From positions 1-64,000 of the forward strand of contig NZ_SMNT01000253.1 in NCBI RefSeq assembly GCF_004348265.1: DNA of 64,000 nucleotides, given 5' to 3'. Each line of letters starts with the position of its first letter. Within the stretch, counting starts at the first letter, position 1. Origin of the DNA: Methylobacterium segetis. Its GTDB lineage: Bacteria; Pseudomonadota; Alphaproteobacteria; Rhizobiales; Beijerinckiaceae. Below the pieces are notes generated by a model. That model was not told where the DNA came from and made no database searches. It saw nothing but the letters and a program-made list of their open reading frames with translations. The translations under genes were made by a program, and so were the position numbers. Shown here piece after piece: positions 1 to 9,260 of this stretch.

Positions 1-62
1 TGAGTCGCCGCGCGGCCGCCTGTGGCCTCCGGGATACGCCGGGTCGGGCTCAGCGGCGCGGG

Positions 63-1247
63 TCAGGGCCAAACCTTGATGGCGACCGGGCGGCGCAGCA
101 GGTCGCGCTCGGAGGTGATGCGGCACCCCTCGGTGCGCAGGGTCGCGTAGGTGAGGATCGCGGTGTCGCCCGCATCGTCGAAATTGCGGCCCTCGGCGGA
201 GGGGTCGAGCAGGGAGGGATAGGCGATCAATCCCTCCGGCGCCGTGCAGGGATCGTCGTAGAGCGTCGCGCCGGCCATCAGGAGGCGGGGCTTGTCCCAG
301 GCCAGGAGGTCGCGCGAGCTCGTCCAGTAGAAGCCGGATTGCGGGAATTCGCCCCCCGCCTTCGCCATGAACACGGCGATGAAGGCGCCCGTCCCGCGGT
401 GGCGCACCACCGCGCCGACCGGGGCCGGGAACGGGGCCACCGGCTTGCAGGTGTCCGGCAACCTCGCCCGGGCGGCGTAGGGATCGGGGAAGGCCGCTGT
501 GAAGCCCGCGCCCGTCCAGGCGCGCCAGCTTGTCGGGTCGTCCGGCGTCGCGGTCCGGAACAGGCAGACGCCGCTATCCTGATCGCTGCCCGGCCGGTCC
601 CAGCCGGTCGTGGAGGCGAGCATGTAGCGCCAGCGCCCCTGGGCGACGATGTTCGAGGGATTGAAGAAGCCGCGATGCCGGCCCTGGTCGACCTCCTGGC
701 GGAAGGGGGCTGCGGCGACGACGGCGGGTGGGCTGGCGCGCCGGAAGCTGCGGCCTCCGTCCCCGGAGGCGGCGGCCGTGATCGTGTTGTACCAGCACGC
801 CATGTAGGTGCCGGCGGGGCAGCGGCCCTCGTGCTCGTTCGCCTGATACTCGTGGTGCAGGAGGGCCGCGACGGCCCGCCCGTCCTCGGTCCAGGTCGCC
901 GTGATCCAGGAGCGGTCGTCGTAGAGGGCGGGGTCCGACTTCTCGCCGGATTCGAGCACCACGGCGCAGTCGAGCTTGAGATGATCGAGGTCCGGACCCC
1001 GCAGGGCCCGGTTGCGGTAGTGCATCCCGAACATCGCCACCGCGCCGCCCGCGTCGCGGAAGGCGCGGGCCGGTGCGTCGGGAACGTCCGCCCCGTCGCA
1101 AGCATCGCGCCCCGCCTTGAAGATCGTGCGCGGCGGGCCGACGAGGGTGAGGCTGGAGAGCGGCGGCTCCTGTCCCGCCGCGGCGGGGCCGGGAAGCGTG
1201 AGGAGCGCGGCGAGGAGGAGTGCGGGAGGGGTCGGGCGGCGCGTCAT
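63..1247 (-). CDS. Secreted protein of unknown function, possibly beta-propeller
   Basis: 394 aa. The N-terminus (MTRRP, then a Leu/Ala-rich core ending in PAAAG near residue 24) is a typical Sec signal peptide, so the product is probably periplasmic or secreted. The rest has no membrane helix. It contains several Trp/Asp/Gly-rich segments such as SWITATWTEDG, FFNPSNIV and GFYWTSSRDLLAWDKP, spaced like the blades of five-bladed glycosidase propellers (GH43/GH32-like folds). Cys pairs (CPAGTYMAC, DPC, EGC) suggest disulfides, as expected outside the cytoplasm. It is transcribed away from the NnrU-family gene. I do not recognise a named family, and the propeller idea is inference from composition and spacing only. 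Confidence 0.75.
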   Translation of the reverse strand: MTRRPTPPALLLAALLTLPGPAAAGQEPPLSSLTLVGPPRTIFKAGRDACDGADVPDAPARAFRDAGGAVAMFGMHYRNRALRGPDLDHLKLDCAVVLESGEKSDPALYDDRSWITATWTEDGRAVAALLHHEYQANEHEGRCPAGTYMACWYNTITAAASGDGGRSFRRASPPAVVAAAPFRQEVDQGRHRGFFNPSNIVAQGRWRYMLASTTGWDRPGSDQDSGVCLFRTATPDDPTSWRAWTGAGFTAAFPDPYAARARLPDTCKPVAPFPAPVGAVVRHRGTGAFIAVFMAKAGGEFPQSGFYWTSSRDLLAWDKPRLLMAGATLYDDPCTAPEGLIAYPSLLDPSAEGRNFDDAGDTAILTYATLRTEGCRITSERDLLRRPVAIKVWP

Positions 1248-1361
1248 CGGGTCGGCCTGGACAAGCGGCTCAGACTCGCTTCAGAACCGTTACGATGAGC
1301 TTGACCGGGCCCGCCCGTCCGGCGTCCTCCACACTTTGGTCCCGCCCGGCGAAGGCACATC

Positions 1362-1970
1362 ATGACCCTCCTGATCCTCGGCCTCGTGCTCTTCCTCGGC
1401 ACGCACGGCTTCTCGATGGCGCGGGCCAAGCGCGCCGAGCTCATCGGCCGCGTCGGCGAGGGGCGGTTCAAGCTCGGCTACACGCTGCTCTCGCTCGCCG
1501 GCCTCGTCCTGATCGGCATCGGCTTCCACGAATACCGGGCGTCCGGCTACATCCCGGTCTGGAACCCGCCGGTCTTCACGCGCCACCTCGCGGTGCTGCT
1601 CACCCTGTTCGCCTTCATCGCGCTGGCCTCGACCTACCTGCCCGGCCACATCCGGGCGCGGGCGAAGCACCCGATGCTGCTGGCCGTGAAGATCTGGGCA
1701 ACCGCCCATCTCCTCGCCAACGGCGATCTCGGCTCGATCCTGCTTTTCGGCGGCTTCCTCGCCTGGGCGGTCATGGCTCGCATCAGCGCCAAGCGCCGCG
1801 CGCTCACGGCGGGGCAGGTCGCGGCCCAGCACGGAGGGGAGGCGGCGCGGCCGGCGGGCTGGCGCAACGACGCCATCGCGGTCGCGGTCGGCGTCGCCGT
1901 CTGGTTCGTGTTCGGGCGCTACCTGCACTACCCGCTGATCGGCGTGTACGCGTGGCCCGGCATGGCCTGA
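1362..1970 (+). CDS. NnrU-family integral membrane protein
   Basis: 202 aa, almost entirely hydrophobic, with about five predicted membrane helices (residues about 1-18, 38-57, 71-90, 108-135 and 165-185). The opening LLILGLVLFLGTHGFSM and the conserved HLLANGDLGSILLFGGFL segment are characteristic of the NnrU family. NnrU proteins were named from nitric oxide/nitrite reduction loci, but many alphaproteobacteria carry them with no denitrification genes nearby, as here. A heme- or NO-related role is therefore not shown by this locus. The start sits a few bases after a GAAGGC purine stretch. Family call is firm; function is uncertain. Confidence 0.85.
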   Translation: MTLLILGLVLFLGTHGFSMARAKRAELIGRVGEGRFKLGYTLLSLAGLVLIGIGFHEYRASGYIPVWNPPVFTRHLAVLLTLFAFIALASTYLPGHIRARAKHPMLLAVKIWATAHLLANGDLGSILLFGGFLAWAVMARISAKRRALTAGQVAAQHGGEAARPAGWRNDAIAVAVGVAVWFVFGRYLHYPLIGVYAWPGMA

Positions 1971-2083
1971 CGGTCCGCCACGGCGCCCACGGGACGGTCG
2001 CCAAGCCGCGAGGTCTGTGCTAGGCGCGGGCGCTCACGAACCAGCTTAAGGCGGCCAGCCCCACGGGCCCGGCCTGAGAGACG

Positions 2084-2794
2084 ATGGCCGACAACAACGA
2101 GTTCTTCCGCGAGGTCAACGAGGATTACCGTCGGGATCAGGTCGCGCAGATCTGGCGCCGCTACAGCGGCGTGATCATCGCGCTGGCGGTGCTCGTCGTG
2201 GCGGCCGTCGGCGGCTGGCGCTATTGGCAGAGCGCGCAGCGCCACGCGGCGGAGGCGGCCTCCGAGCAGCTCGACACGGCCAACCGCCTCGCCCGCGAGG
2301 GCAAGTCGGACGAGGCCGACAAGATCTTCACGGGCCTGGAGACGAACGGTCCCGCAGGATACCGGCTCCTGGCGCAGCTGCGCTCCGCGGTCGAGGCCGC
2401 CAAGCGCGACCCGGCCAAGGGCGCCGCCGAGTTCGACGCCATCGCCGCCGATACGGGCGCGGGCGACGGCCTGCGCGACCTTGCCCGCCTGCGCGCCGCG
2501 CTGCTGCGCCTCGATTCCGCCGATCCGGCGCCCGCGCTGGCGAGCCTGCAGGGCCTCGCGGCCGGCAGCCCGTTCCGCCACACCGCCCGCGAGATGCTCG
2601 GCCTCGTCGCGCTCAGGCGCGGCCAGTACGAGGAGGCGGGCCGCTGGTTCGACCAGCTCACCACCGACCCCGAGACGCCGCAGAACCTGCGCCAGCGCAT
2701 CGAGGTCTACGCCGCCCTCGTCGCCGGCGGCCCGGTCACTGTCACGGACGCCAAGCCCGAGCCGGCCGCGCCGCCCCCGCCGATCACCCGCTGA
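2084..2794 (+). CDS. YfgM-like membrane-anchored TPR protein
   Basis: 236 aa. A short cytoplasmic N-terminus (FFREVNEDYRRDQ) precedes one membrane helix at about residues 27-46, followed by an Ala-rich helical region of tetratricopeptide type to about residue 215 and a Pro-rich tail. This is the layout of YfgM/DUF2133 proteins. In E. coli YfgM is an ancillary partner of the SecYEG/PpiD translocon and lies just upstream of bamB and der. Here it lies directly upstream of der, as in many proteobacteria. Role at the periplasmic exit of the translocon is inferred from family and synteny. Confidence 0.85.
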   Translation: MADNNEFFREVNEDYRRDQVAQIWRRYSGVIIALAVLVVAAVGGWRYWQSAQRHAAEAASEQLDTANRLAREGKSDEADKIFTGLETNGPAGYRLLAQLRSAVEAAKRDPAKGAAEFDAIAADTGAGDGLRDLARLRAALLRLDSADPAPALASLQGLAAGSPFRHTAREMLGLVALRRGQYEEAGRWFDQLTTDPETPQNLRQRIEVYAALVAGGPVTVTDAKPEPAAPPPPITR

Positions 2795-2925
2795 GCGAAC
2801 CGGCCGGCCGACCGGCCGGTTGAGAAGAGCGGGTTCCTGTCGAACCTCGAGACCGTTTCCGCCCCGGCGGAGCGGCCCCGGCGGGCCTCGCGATGCCCGC
2901 CCACCCAACGGACGAGACCTCAGTC

Positions 2926-4275
2926 ATGGACCTGCCGACCGTCGCCATCGTCGGACGGCCGAATGTCGGCAAGTCGACCCTGTTCAACCGTCTCGTGGGC
3001 AAGAAGCTCGCCCTCGTGGACGACCGGCCCGGCGTGACCCGCGACCGGCGGGAGGGCGACGTCAATTTCGGCGGCCTCCTGTTCCGCATCATCGACACGG
3101 CGGGGCTGGAGGAGGCGGATTCCGGCTCGCTCCTCGGCCGCATGCGCGCGCAGACCGAGGCCGCGATCTTGGAAGCCGACGTCGTGCTCTTCGTCATCGA
3201 CGCGCGGGCGGGCGTGCTGCCGGCCGATCAGCCCTTCGCCGAGATGGTGCGCCGGGCCGGCTGCCCCGTCATCCTCATCGCCAACAAGGCCGAGGGCGGC
3301 GCGGGGATGAGCGGCGCCTACGAGGCGTTCTCCCTCGGCCTCGGCGACCCGATCCCCTTCTCGGCCGAACACGGCGAGGGCATCGGCGAATTGCACGAGG
3401 CGCTCCGGGAGGCGCTGCCGAAGCCCGACCCGGAGGACGAGGACGAGGAGGGCGATCCCGCCGGTCGCTCCCTCAAGGTCGCCATCGTCGGCCGCCCCAA
3501 CGCGGGCAAGTCGACGCTCATCAACCGGATGCTGGGCGAGGAGCGCCTCCTCGTCGGCCCCGAGGCGGGCATCACCCGCGACTCGATCTCCCTCGATTGG
3601 GAATGGCGGGGCCGCAAGATCAAGCTGCACGACACGGCCGGGATGCGCCGCCGCGCCCGCATCGACGACAAGCTCGAGAAGCTCGCCGTCTCGGATGGCC
3701 TGCGCGCCGTGCGCTTCGCCGAGGTGGTCGTGGTGCTCCTCGACGCCACGATCCCCTTCGAGAAGCAGGATCTGACCATCGTCGACCTCGTGGAGAGCGA
3801 GGGCCGCTCGGTCGTGATCGGCCTCAACAAGTGGGACCTCGTCGCCGACCAGCCGGGCCTCCTCAAGACCCTGCGGGAGGATTGCACCCGGCTCCTGCCC
3901 CAGGTGCGGGGCGTCGCGGTCGTGCCGCTCTCCGGGCTCGCGGGCGAGGGCATCGACCGGCTGATGAAGGCGGTGGTCGAGGCCGCCGAGGTCTGGAGCA
4001 GCCGCGTCTCGACGTCACGCATCAACGATTGGCTCAACGAGGCGACGAGCCGCAACCCGCCGCCGGCCGTCTCGGGCCGACGCATCAAGATCCGCTACGC
4101 CACGCAGGTGAAGAGCCGCCCGCCGCATTTCGCCCTGTTCGGCAACCAGCTCGACGCGCTGCCGAAATCCTATACCCGCTATCTCGTGAATGGCCTGCGC
4201 GACGCCTTCGACCTGCCCGGCACCCCGATCCGCCTCTCGCTGCGCACCTCGAAGAACCCGTTCGACAAGGGCTGA
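2926..4275 (+). CDS. der: Ribosome-assembly GTPase Der (EngA)
   Basis: Tandem-GTPase needed for 50S subunit maturation. Two G domains are visible: Walker A GRPNVGKST near the N-terminus with DTAGLEE and NKAE, and a second GRPNAGKST near residue 190 with DTAGMRRR and NKWD. A C-terminal KH-like domain follows (INDWLNEATSRNPPP, RIKIRYATQ). I chose the ATG at 2926 (449 aa) over an in-frame ATG at 2893 because Der proteins normally begin only a few residues before the first Walker A strand, and a GGACGAG stretch lies upstream. Probably transcribed with the TPR gene. Ends 15 bp from the convergent chemoreceptor gene. Confidence 0.97.
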   Translation: MDLPTVAIVGRPNVGKSTLFNRLVGKKLALVDDRPGVTRDRREGDVNFGGLLFRIIDTAGLEEADSGSLLGRMRAQTEAAILEADVVLFVIDARAGVLPADQPFAEMVRRAGCPVILIANKAEGGAGMSGAYEAFSLGLGDPIPFSAEHGEGIGELHEALREALPKPDPEDEDEEGDPAGRSLKVAIVGRPNAGKSTLINRMLGEERLLVGPEAGITRDSISLDWEWRGRKIKLHDTAGMRRRARIDDKLEKLAVSDGLRAVRFAEVVVVLLDATIPFEKQDLTIVDLVESEGRSVVIGLNKWDLVADQPGLLKTLREDCTRLLPQVRGVAVVPLSGLAGEGIDRLMKAVVEAAEVWSSRVSTSRINDWLNEATSRNPPPAVSGRRIKIRYATQVKSRPPHFALFGNQLDALPKSYTRYLVNGLRDAFDLPGTPIRLSLRTSKNPFDKG

Positions 4276-4290
4276 GCCCGAGACGCGCCC

Positions 4291-6276
4291 TCAGGCGGCG
4301 CGGACGGCCCCCAAAAAGTCGCCGACCTGACCGCGCAGGCGCTCGGCCTGCTCGGCCAGTTCGGAGGCGGCGGCGAGCACCTGCGTGGCGGCGCCCCCGG
4401 TCTCCTCGGCGGAGCGGGACACCCCCGCGATCGTCGCGCTCACATCGTCCGTGCGCCGCGAGGCCTGCGCAACCGAGTCGACGATCCGGCACGCGGCCTC
4501 GTCCTGCTCGCCCGCCGCCCGAGTGATGTCGAGGGCCGTCTCGTGAACCGAGCCGATCGTCCGGGCGATGCCGGTAATCGCCGCGACCGCACGGCCCGTC
4601 GCCGCCTGCACGGCGGCGATCTGCTCCCCGATCTCGGCCGTCGCCCGGGCCGTTTGGCCAGCCAGATCCTTGACCTCGGCCGCGACCACCGCGAAGCCAC
4701 GCCCCGCATCTCCGGCGCGCGCCGCCTCGATCGTGGCATTGAGCGCCAGGAGGTTGGTCTGTGCGGCGATCCCCGAGATCAGGGCGATCACGTCGCCGAT
4801 CCGGCTCGCGCCGTTGGAGAGGTCGGCCACGATCCCGGCCGCGGCGGTGGCTTCGTCCACGGCGGCCTGGGCGGACTCGGCCGAGAGCGCGATCTGCCGC
4901 CCGACCGTGCCGACCGAAATGCCGAGGGCTGAGGCCGAGGCGGTGACGAGCGAGACGTTCCCCGCGGCGTCCCGGGCGGCCTGCGCGACGTGGTGCGATT
5001 GCTCGGCCGTCGCGCCGGCCGTCGCCGTGAGCTGCCCGGCCGTGGCCTGCATCTCGACGGCAGCGGACGAGACCCGTGCGACGACGTCGCCGACCGAGCG
5101 CTCGAAGCCGCGCACGAGGTCGTCCACCACGAGCGCCCGGCGCTCGCGCGCGGTCCGGTCCGCGGCCTGCTCCGCCCTCAGCCGCTCGGCCTCGACGAGC
5201 CCTTCCTGGAAAACCGCGACGGAGCGGGCCATCGCGCCGATCTCGTCGCGGCGCCCCGTGGAGGGCACCGTGCCGGCGAGGCGGCCCTCGGCGAGACCTC
5301 GCATCGTCCGGTTCAGGGCCGCGACCGGGCGTCCGAGATGGGCCGTCAGACGCCACGCCACCGCGGCCGTGCCGGCGATGACCAGCGCGAACACGCCGAG
5401 GAGCAGGAGCAGCGCCCGCCTCTGCTCGGCCTTGAAGTCCGAGATGTCGAGGGCGACCTCCACTGTCCCGATCGCCTCGCCCGCGTAGTTACGGAGCGGG
5501 CCGGCCAGAACCGCGCTCGGGCGTCCCTCCAGACGGGTCTCCTGCCATTCCGCGAGGCCGGCCCCGGCGGCGGCCGCGGCGTGGGCGGCCGGGGTCAGGA
5601 GCGTCTTCTCGGCGAAGGTCGCGGCGAGGGTGGCGGGGGTGTCGCCCTTCACGAGGTGCATCGCGATGTCGACGCCGAGTTCAGCCTTCATCCGCGCCAG
5701 GAAGGGGACGCCGAGGGCGCTCCCCATGTCGGCGATGCCGACGAAGCGATCGTCCTTGAAGATCGGAACGACCGCGAAGATGCCGAGCGTCTCGCGCCCC
5801 GGCTCGATGCCGGCCACGGTGCGATGGTCCCGGATCGTGTCACGGATCATCGCGCGCCGCGCCAGGATCGAATCGCCCCAGGTCTCGGGCGCGTGGATCC
5901 GCACGTAGGCGCGCCCATCCGGCAGGTGCAGGTTCAGGAAGGTGATCTTGAGGTCGTCCCGCAGCGGCGCGAGCGCCCCCCCGTAGCGCGACATCAGGGC
6001 CTGGCGGTCCTGCCGGTCGAGGGCGTCCGCCACGCTCGGGTCGCGGGCGAAGAGGTGCGCTAGGGCGAGGCCCTTCGCGCCTTGGTCGTCCATCGCCTTC
6101 AGGACGGCCTGATACCGTTGGTTCAGCTCCGACCGGATCGCGTCCGCGCCGGCCGCCTGCTGCTGCCAGTAGGCGGCGAGCCCGACGATCGCGGCGGCGC
6201 CGAGCGAGCAGGCGAGCAGCGCGGCCGTGAGCTTGCTGCCGATCGAGGCCAGCATCGTGACGGAACCAAGTTTCAT
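4291..6276 (-). CDS. Methyl-accepting chemotaxis protein with large periplasmic sensor
   Basis: 661 aa from the ATG at 6276; an upstream in-frame ATG at 6384 would place a hydrophilic extension before the first membrane helix and is less likely. Helices at about residues 14-36 and 288-310 flank a periplasmic domain of roughly 250 residues with DGRAYVRIHAPETWGD, resembling dCache_3 sensors. A HAMP domain (about 311-365) and an MCP signalling domain follow. The hairpin tip is recognisable by AAQTNLLALNATIEAARAGD. No che genes lie nearby, so it is an orphan receptor. Ligand unknown. The final residues do not form the NWETF-like CheR tether. Confidence 0.93.
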   Translation of the reverse strand: MKLGSVTMLASIGSKLTAALLACSLGAAAIVGLAAYWQQQAAGADAIRSELNQRYQAVLKAMDDQGAKGLALAHLFARDPSVADALDRQDRQALMSRYGGALAPLRDDLKITFLNLHLPDGRAYVRIHAPETWGDSILARRAMIRDTIRDHRTVAGIEPGRETLGIFAVVPIFKDDRFVGIADMGSALGVPFLARMKAELGVDIAMHLVKGDTPATLAATFAEKTLLTPAAHAAAAAGAGLAEWQETRLEGRPSAVLAGPLRNYAGEAIGTVEVALDISDFKAEQRRALLLLLGVFALVIAGTAAVAWRLTAHLGRPVAALNRTMRGLAEGRLAGTVPSTGRRDEIGAMARSVAVFQEGLVEAERLRAEQAADRTARERRALVVDDLVRGFERSVGDVVARVSSAAVEMQATAGQLTATAGATAEQSHHVAQAARDAAGNVSLVTASASALGISVGTVGRQIALSAESAQAAVDEATAAAGIVADLSNGASRIGDVIALISGIAAQTNLLALNATIEAARAGDAGRGFAVVAAEVKDLAGQTARATAEIGEQIAAVQAATGRAVAAITGIARTIGSVHETALDITRAAGEQDEAACRIVDSVAQASRRTDDVSATIAGVSRSAEETGGAATQVLAAASELAEQAERLRGQVGDFLGAVRAA

Positions 6277-6668
6277 GGTCTGAAGTTTCCCGTTCTTGGC
6301 GCAGGAAAGTCCGGGTCTATAGTCGCCAAATTCAGTTAATGCCGGCTCATCGGCGGCAGCAACATTGGTCTTTGTCGAACGCATCAGCCGGATTGATTGA
6401 GCAGATTTGCCGGAATGCCAAAGAGACTTGCGTAGGAAATGTCCTCGCAGGTGGCCGCAGGCAGGGAAGGGCAGGACAGCGTTGGGGCGGAGGCGGCGGG
6501 CAGGCCACGCGCACCCGCGGCCGGAACAATCCTCCGAATTCCTCGTCTCCTCCGAGCAAGGATAAAAAATATTCTCCTACGGATCGATGGAGCATTGAAA
6601 ACCGCGGCTCTTGCCTCGCGCCAGAGAGACTTTATCTCCCGCGGCCGATCGCGCCGAGCCGCACCCTG
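6277..6668. other. Intergenic region between divergent chemoreceptor and TSUP genes
   Basis: 392 bp with locally higher A+T than the flanks (notably 6555-6600, which includes an A-rich run). It must carry the promoters of both divergent genes, but I could not fix -35/-10 elements with confidence. One plus-strand reading frame (6439-6669) has no useful ribosome site spacing or recognisable sequence and is not called. Confidence 0.5.
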
Positions 6669-7595
6669 ATGGTCCAGACCTCTCCCGCGCCCGCCGCGGC
6701 GTCCGGCAACCGCGCCAAGCTTCGCGCCGGTCCGTTCCGCCTGATCCTCGCCGGCCTTGCGATGGCCGCCCTCGCAGCGACGGCCTTCCTCGTCGACCGC
6801 TACGCGGGCGGGGACTGGGGCACGGCGCTCCACACGGTGGGCGAGACCCTGAGCGGGCGCGACTTCTGGATCGCGGTGGCGGTCGGCCTGTTCGCGCAGG
6901 TGGTCGACGGTGCGCTCGGCATGGCCTACGGCGTCACCTCGACGAGCTTCCTCCTGTCCACGGGCGTGCCGCCGGCGGCCGCATCCGCCTCCGTCCACAT
7001 CGCCGAGATCTTCACGACCGGCTTTTCCGGCCTGTCGCATTGGCGGCTCGGCACCGTCGACAGGGGGCTCTTCAAGCGCCTGCTCATCCCCGGCATGATC
7101 GGCGCGGTGACGGGCGCCTACCTCGTCACGTCAATCGAGGGCGACGTGCTGCGCCCCTGGATCACCCTCTATCTGCTGGTGATGGGCCTCTACATCCTCG
7201 TGAAGGCGTTCCGGACGATCCGGCTGCGGACGAAGCCGCCGACCTACATCGCGCCGCTCGCCCTGGCCGGCGGCTTCGTCGACGCGGTCGGCGGCGGCGG
7301 CTGGGGGCCGGTCGTGACGACCTCCCTCGTCGGCGGGGGCCAGGACCCGCGCATGACGATCGGCTCGGTCAACGCGGCCGAGTTCTTCCTTGCGGTGACG
7401 AGCGGCGTTTCCTTCACCCTGTTCGGGGGCTTCACGCACGTCTCTGTCATCGCAGGCCTGATCATCGGCGGCCTATTCGCGGCGCCCCTCGCCGCCCTGC
7501 TGGTGCGGACCCTGCCGGCGAAGGTGCTGATGATCACGGTGGGTCTGCTGATCGTCGGGCTGAGCGCCTTCAACCTCTGGACAATGCTCGCCTGA
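6669..7595 (+). CDS. TauE/SafE (TSUP) family membrane exporter
   Basis: 308 aa from the ATG at 6669. The frame is open far upstream, but that part is not membrane protein-like. About eight membrane helices are visible, with the family's duplicated signatures: VDGALGMAYGVTSTSFLLS in the first half and GGFVDAVGGGGWGPVVTTSL in the second. TSUP proteins move sulfite, sulfonates, sulfoacetate or related organic anions across the inner membrane. The substrate cannot be read from sequence. It converges on the carboxylate-amine ligase gene with a 7-bp gap. Confidence 0.92.
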   Translation: MVQTSPAPAAASGNRAKLRAGPFRLILAGLAMAALAATAFLVDRYAGGDWGTALHTVGETLSGRDFWIAVAVGLFAQVVDGALGMAYGVTSTSFLLSTGVPPAAASASVHIAEIFTTGFSGLSHWRLGTVDRGLFKRLLIPGMIGAVTGAYLVTSIEGDVLRPWITLYLLVMGLYILVKAFRTIRLRTKPPTYIAPLALAGGFVDAVGGGGWGPVVTTSLVGGGQDPRMTIGSVNAAEFFLAVTSGVSFTLFGGFTHVSVIAGLIIGGLFAAPLAALLVRTLPAKVLMITVGLLIVGLSAFNLWTMLA

Positions 7596-7602
7596 GGCGC
7601 AT

Positions 7603-8745
7603 TCAGGCGGGGGAGGGGGGTGCCTCGCCCTTCGCCGTTCGGGCGAGCCAGTCGACGACCGCGTCGAGGGCCTGCCGGTTGGTGTGGCCGGCCTCGCGCG
7701 CCGCCTCGAAGGCCGCGATCTGGCCGTCCGCGCTCGTGCCCTCGGCGACGATGCGGCGGGCGTTGCCCACCTCGTCGACGCAGCCGAGGGCCTCGGCATC
7801 CTCCCCGATGAGGCCGAGGAGTCCCTCGAGCGCCTCCGCATAGGGCAGGGCCCGCTCGCTTTCCTCGTCGATCATCTCGGCGTCGGTGCCGCTGCGCTGC
7901 GCCCGCCACAGATTCTCTTCCGCGAGCGCCCGTGAGACGCCGTCGAGCCGCGCGTTCAGCTCCGGCCGCCGCACCACGAGGCGCACGAGGCAGCGGAACA
8001 GGGCGGCGATCGTCAGCGCATCCTCCAGACGCGTGCAGGAATCGGCGATGCGCAGTTCGAGCGTCGGGAACTTGATCGAGGGCCTGAGCGACCACCACAG
8101 GAAGCTCGCGTCCTGGATCGAGCCCGCCTTCGTCATGATGCGCAGGTAGCGCTCGTAATCGGCCGGGCTCGGGAAGAGTTCGGGAAGGCCGGTGCGCGGA
8201 AGTTCCCCGAAGGCGCTCAGGCGATAGGCTGTGAGCCCGGTCGGTTTGCCCTGCCAGAAGGGGGAGGAGGCCGAGAGCGCGAGCAGGATCGGCTGGAACG
8301 GCAGCAGGCGGTTCATCAGGTCGATGCGCGCCTCCGGATCGGGCACCTCGACATGGACGTGCATGCCGCAGATCAGGCTGCGCCGCCCGGCGAGCCCGAC
8401 ATCGCGCAGGATGCCCGTGTAGCGGTCGCCCTTCGTCGGCAATTGCCGCGCCCAGTCGGCGACGGGGTGCGTGCCGGCGGCGAAGACGAGGAGTTCGTGC
8501 CGGGACCCGATCTCGGCGAGCGCCGCGCGCTGGCGGCCCAGCACGGCGCGGGCCTGCGCGAAATCGGTCGAGGGCGGCGTGCACACCTCGACCTGGCACT
8601 CGAGAAGTTCGCGCCCGATCTCGGGCAGAGCTTCGGCCGCCTCGGCGTGGAACGCCTTCACCGAGTGCCGCGGCGTACCACGGGTCTCGGCATCGGCCAG
8701 AAAATATTCTTCCTCGATGCCGAACCGGTAGGCGTGGGAATTCAT
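7603..8745 (-). CDS. YbdK-family carboxylate-amine ligase (GCS2 type)
   Basis: 380 aa starting at the ATG at 8745 (MNSHAYRFGIEEEYFLAD), with AGGGA 8 bases upstream. The longer frame upstream is Arg-rich and not conserved-looking. The FGIEEEYFL opening, the CGMHVHVEVPD segment and the LWWSLRPSIKFPTLELRIADS segment are signatures of the GCS2 ATP-grasp-like ligases. Family members such as E. coli YbdK have weak glutamate-cysteine ligase activity. The true amine and acid substrates are usually unknown, so this should not be taken as the main glutathione gene. Confidence 0.9.
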   Translation of the reverse strand: MNSHAYRFGIEEEYFLADAETRGTPRHSVKAFHAEAAEALPEIGRELLECQVEVCTPPSTDFAQARAVLGRQRAALAEIGSRHELLVFAAGTHPVADWARQLPTKGDRYTGILRDVGLAGRRSLICGMHVHVEVPDPEARIDLMNRLLPFQPILLALSASSPFWQGKPTGLTAYRLSAFGELPRTGLPELFPSPADYERYLRIMTKAGSIQDASFLWWSLRPSIKFPTLELRIADSCTRLEDALTIAALFRCLVRLVVRRPELNARLDGVSRALAEENLWRAQRSGTDAEMIDEESERALPYAEALEGLLGLIGEDAEALGCVDEVGNARRIVAEGTSADGQIAAFEAAREAGHTNRQALDAVVDWLARTAKGEAPPSPA

Positions 8746-8837
8746 GGCAATCCCTGCAGAGACGGCCGAGGGATGTAGGGCGCGCCGTGAGCGCGACGGC
8801 CTGCCATCCCGAACTTTTTTGTGCGAAGCCGTTCCGC

Positions 8838-9260
8838 TCACGCGGCCACGACGTCGATGCCGAGAGCCTTCGCGCAGGACGCCATCTTCACGTCAAAGGT
8901 CATCAGAGCCGCCGAAGCCCTGCGGCACAAGGCGAGGTTCAGGGCGTCCGGCGTGCGAAGGGTCAAGTCGAGGCGCCGGAGAAAGGTGCCGGCTTCCGCC
9001 ACGTCCGAGGCGGACGTGTCGATGGCATCGGCCACCATTGCGGCCCAAGTGTCGAGATGCCCGAAGGCTTCCCGCGCTGCGGACATGTCGAGACCGCCCG
9101 TCCGAAGGCGCCGCGCGATCGCCGAAGCGAATTCAGCTTTCGCGAAATCGCTGACGACAACGAGGGGTGCTTCGCGGGCGAGATAGGTTTCCGCACGTGC
9201 CGTGAGAGCATCGGCGGTGAGCAGCGCGACGAGAACGCTCGCGCCGAGATAGATCCTCAC
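8838..9260 (-). CDS. PIN-domain protein (VapC-type toxin) lacking first catalytic Asp
   Basis: 140 aa from a GTG at 9260 that overlaps the stop of the upstream antitoxin frame (GTGA), a usual toxin-antitoxin layout. It is a PIN nuclease by fold: E43 (AKAEF), D105 (TPDALNLA) and D123 (LMTFDVKMA) match three of the four metal-binding acids. The first one, normally Asp in a Y-L-D-x-S-V motif, is Gly here (YLGASVLVALL, residue 6). That change should weaken or abolish RNase activity. The sequence is otherwise intact, so the toxin may be an inactive remnant or may bind RNA or its partner without cutting. Confidence 0.85.
   Translation of the reverse strand: MRIYLGASVLVALLTADALTARAETYLAREAPLVVVSDFAKAEFASAIARRLRTGGLDMSAAREAFGHLDTWAAMVADAIDTSASDVAEAGTFLRRLDLTLRTPDALNLALCRRASAALMTFDVKMASCAKALGIDVVAA

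Noticed and set aside
2893..2925. Earlier start codon for der
   Set aside because: It would add 11 residues not seen in Der proteins, which begin close to the P-loop, and the ribosome site is poorer.
6439..6669. 76-codon plus-strand frame in the chemoreceptor/TSUP gap
   Set aside because: The purine stretch directly abuts the ATG, the sequence is Arg/Ala-rich as expected of random high-GC frames, and it runs into the TSUP start.
7603..8745. Main glutamate-cysteine ligase GshA
   Set aside because: The sequence is of the YbdK/GCS2 carboxylate-amine ligase type, whose real substrates are mostly unknown. Naming it gshA would overstate the evidence.
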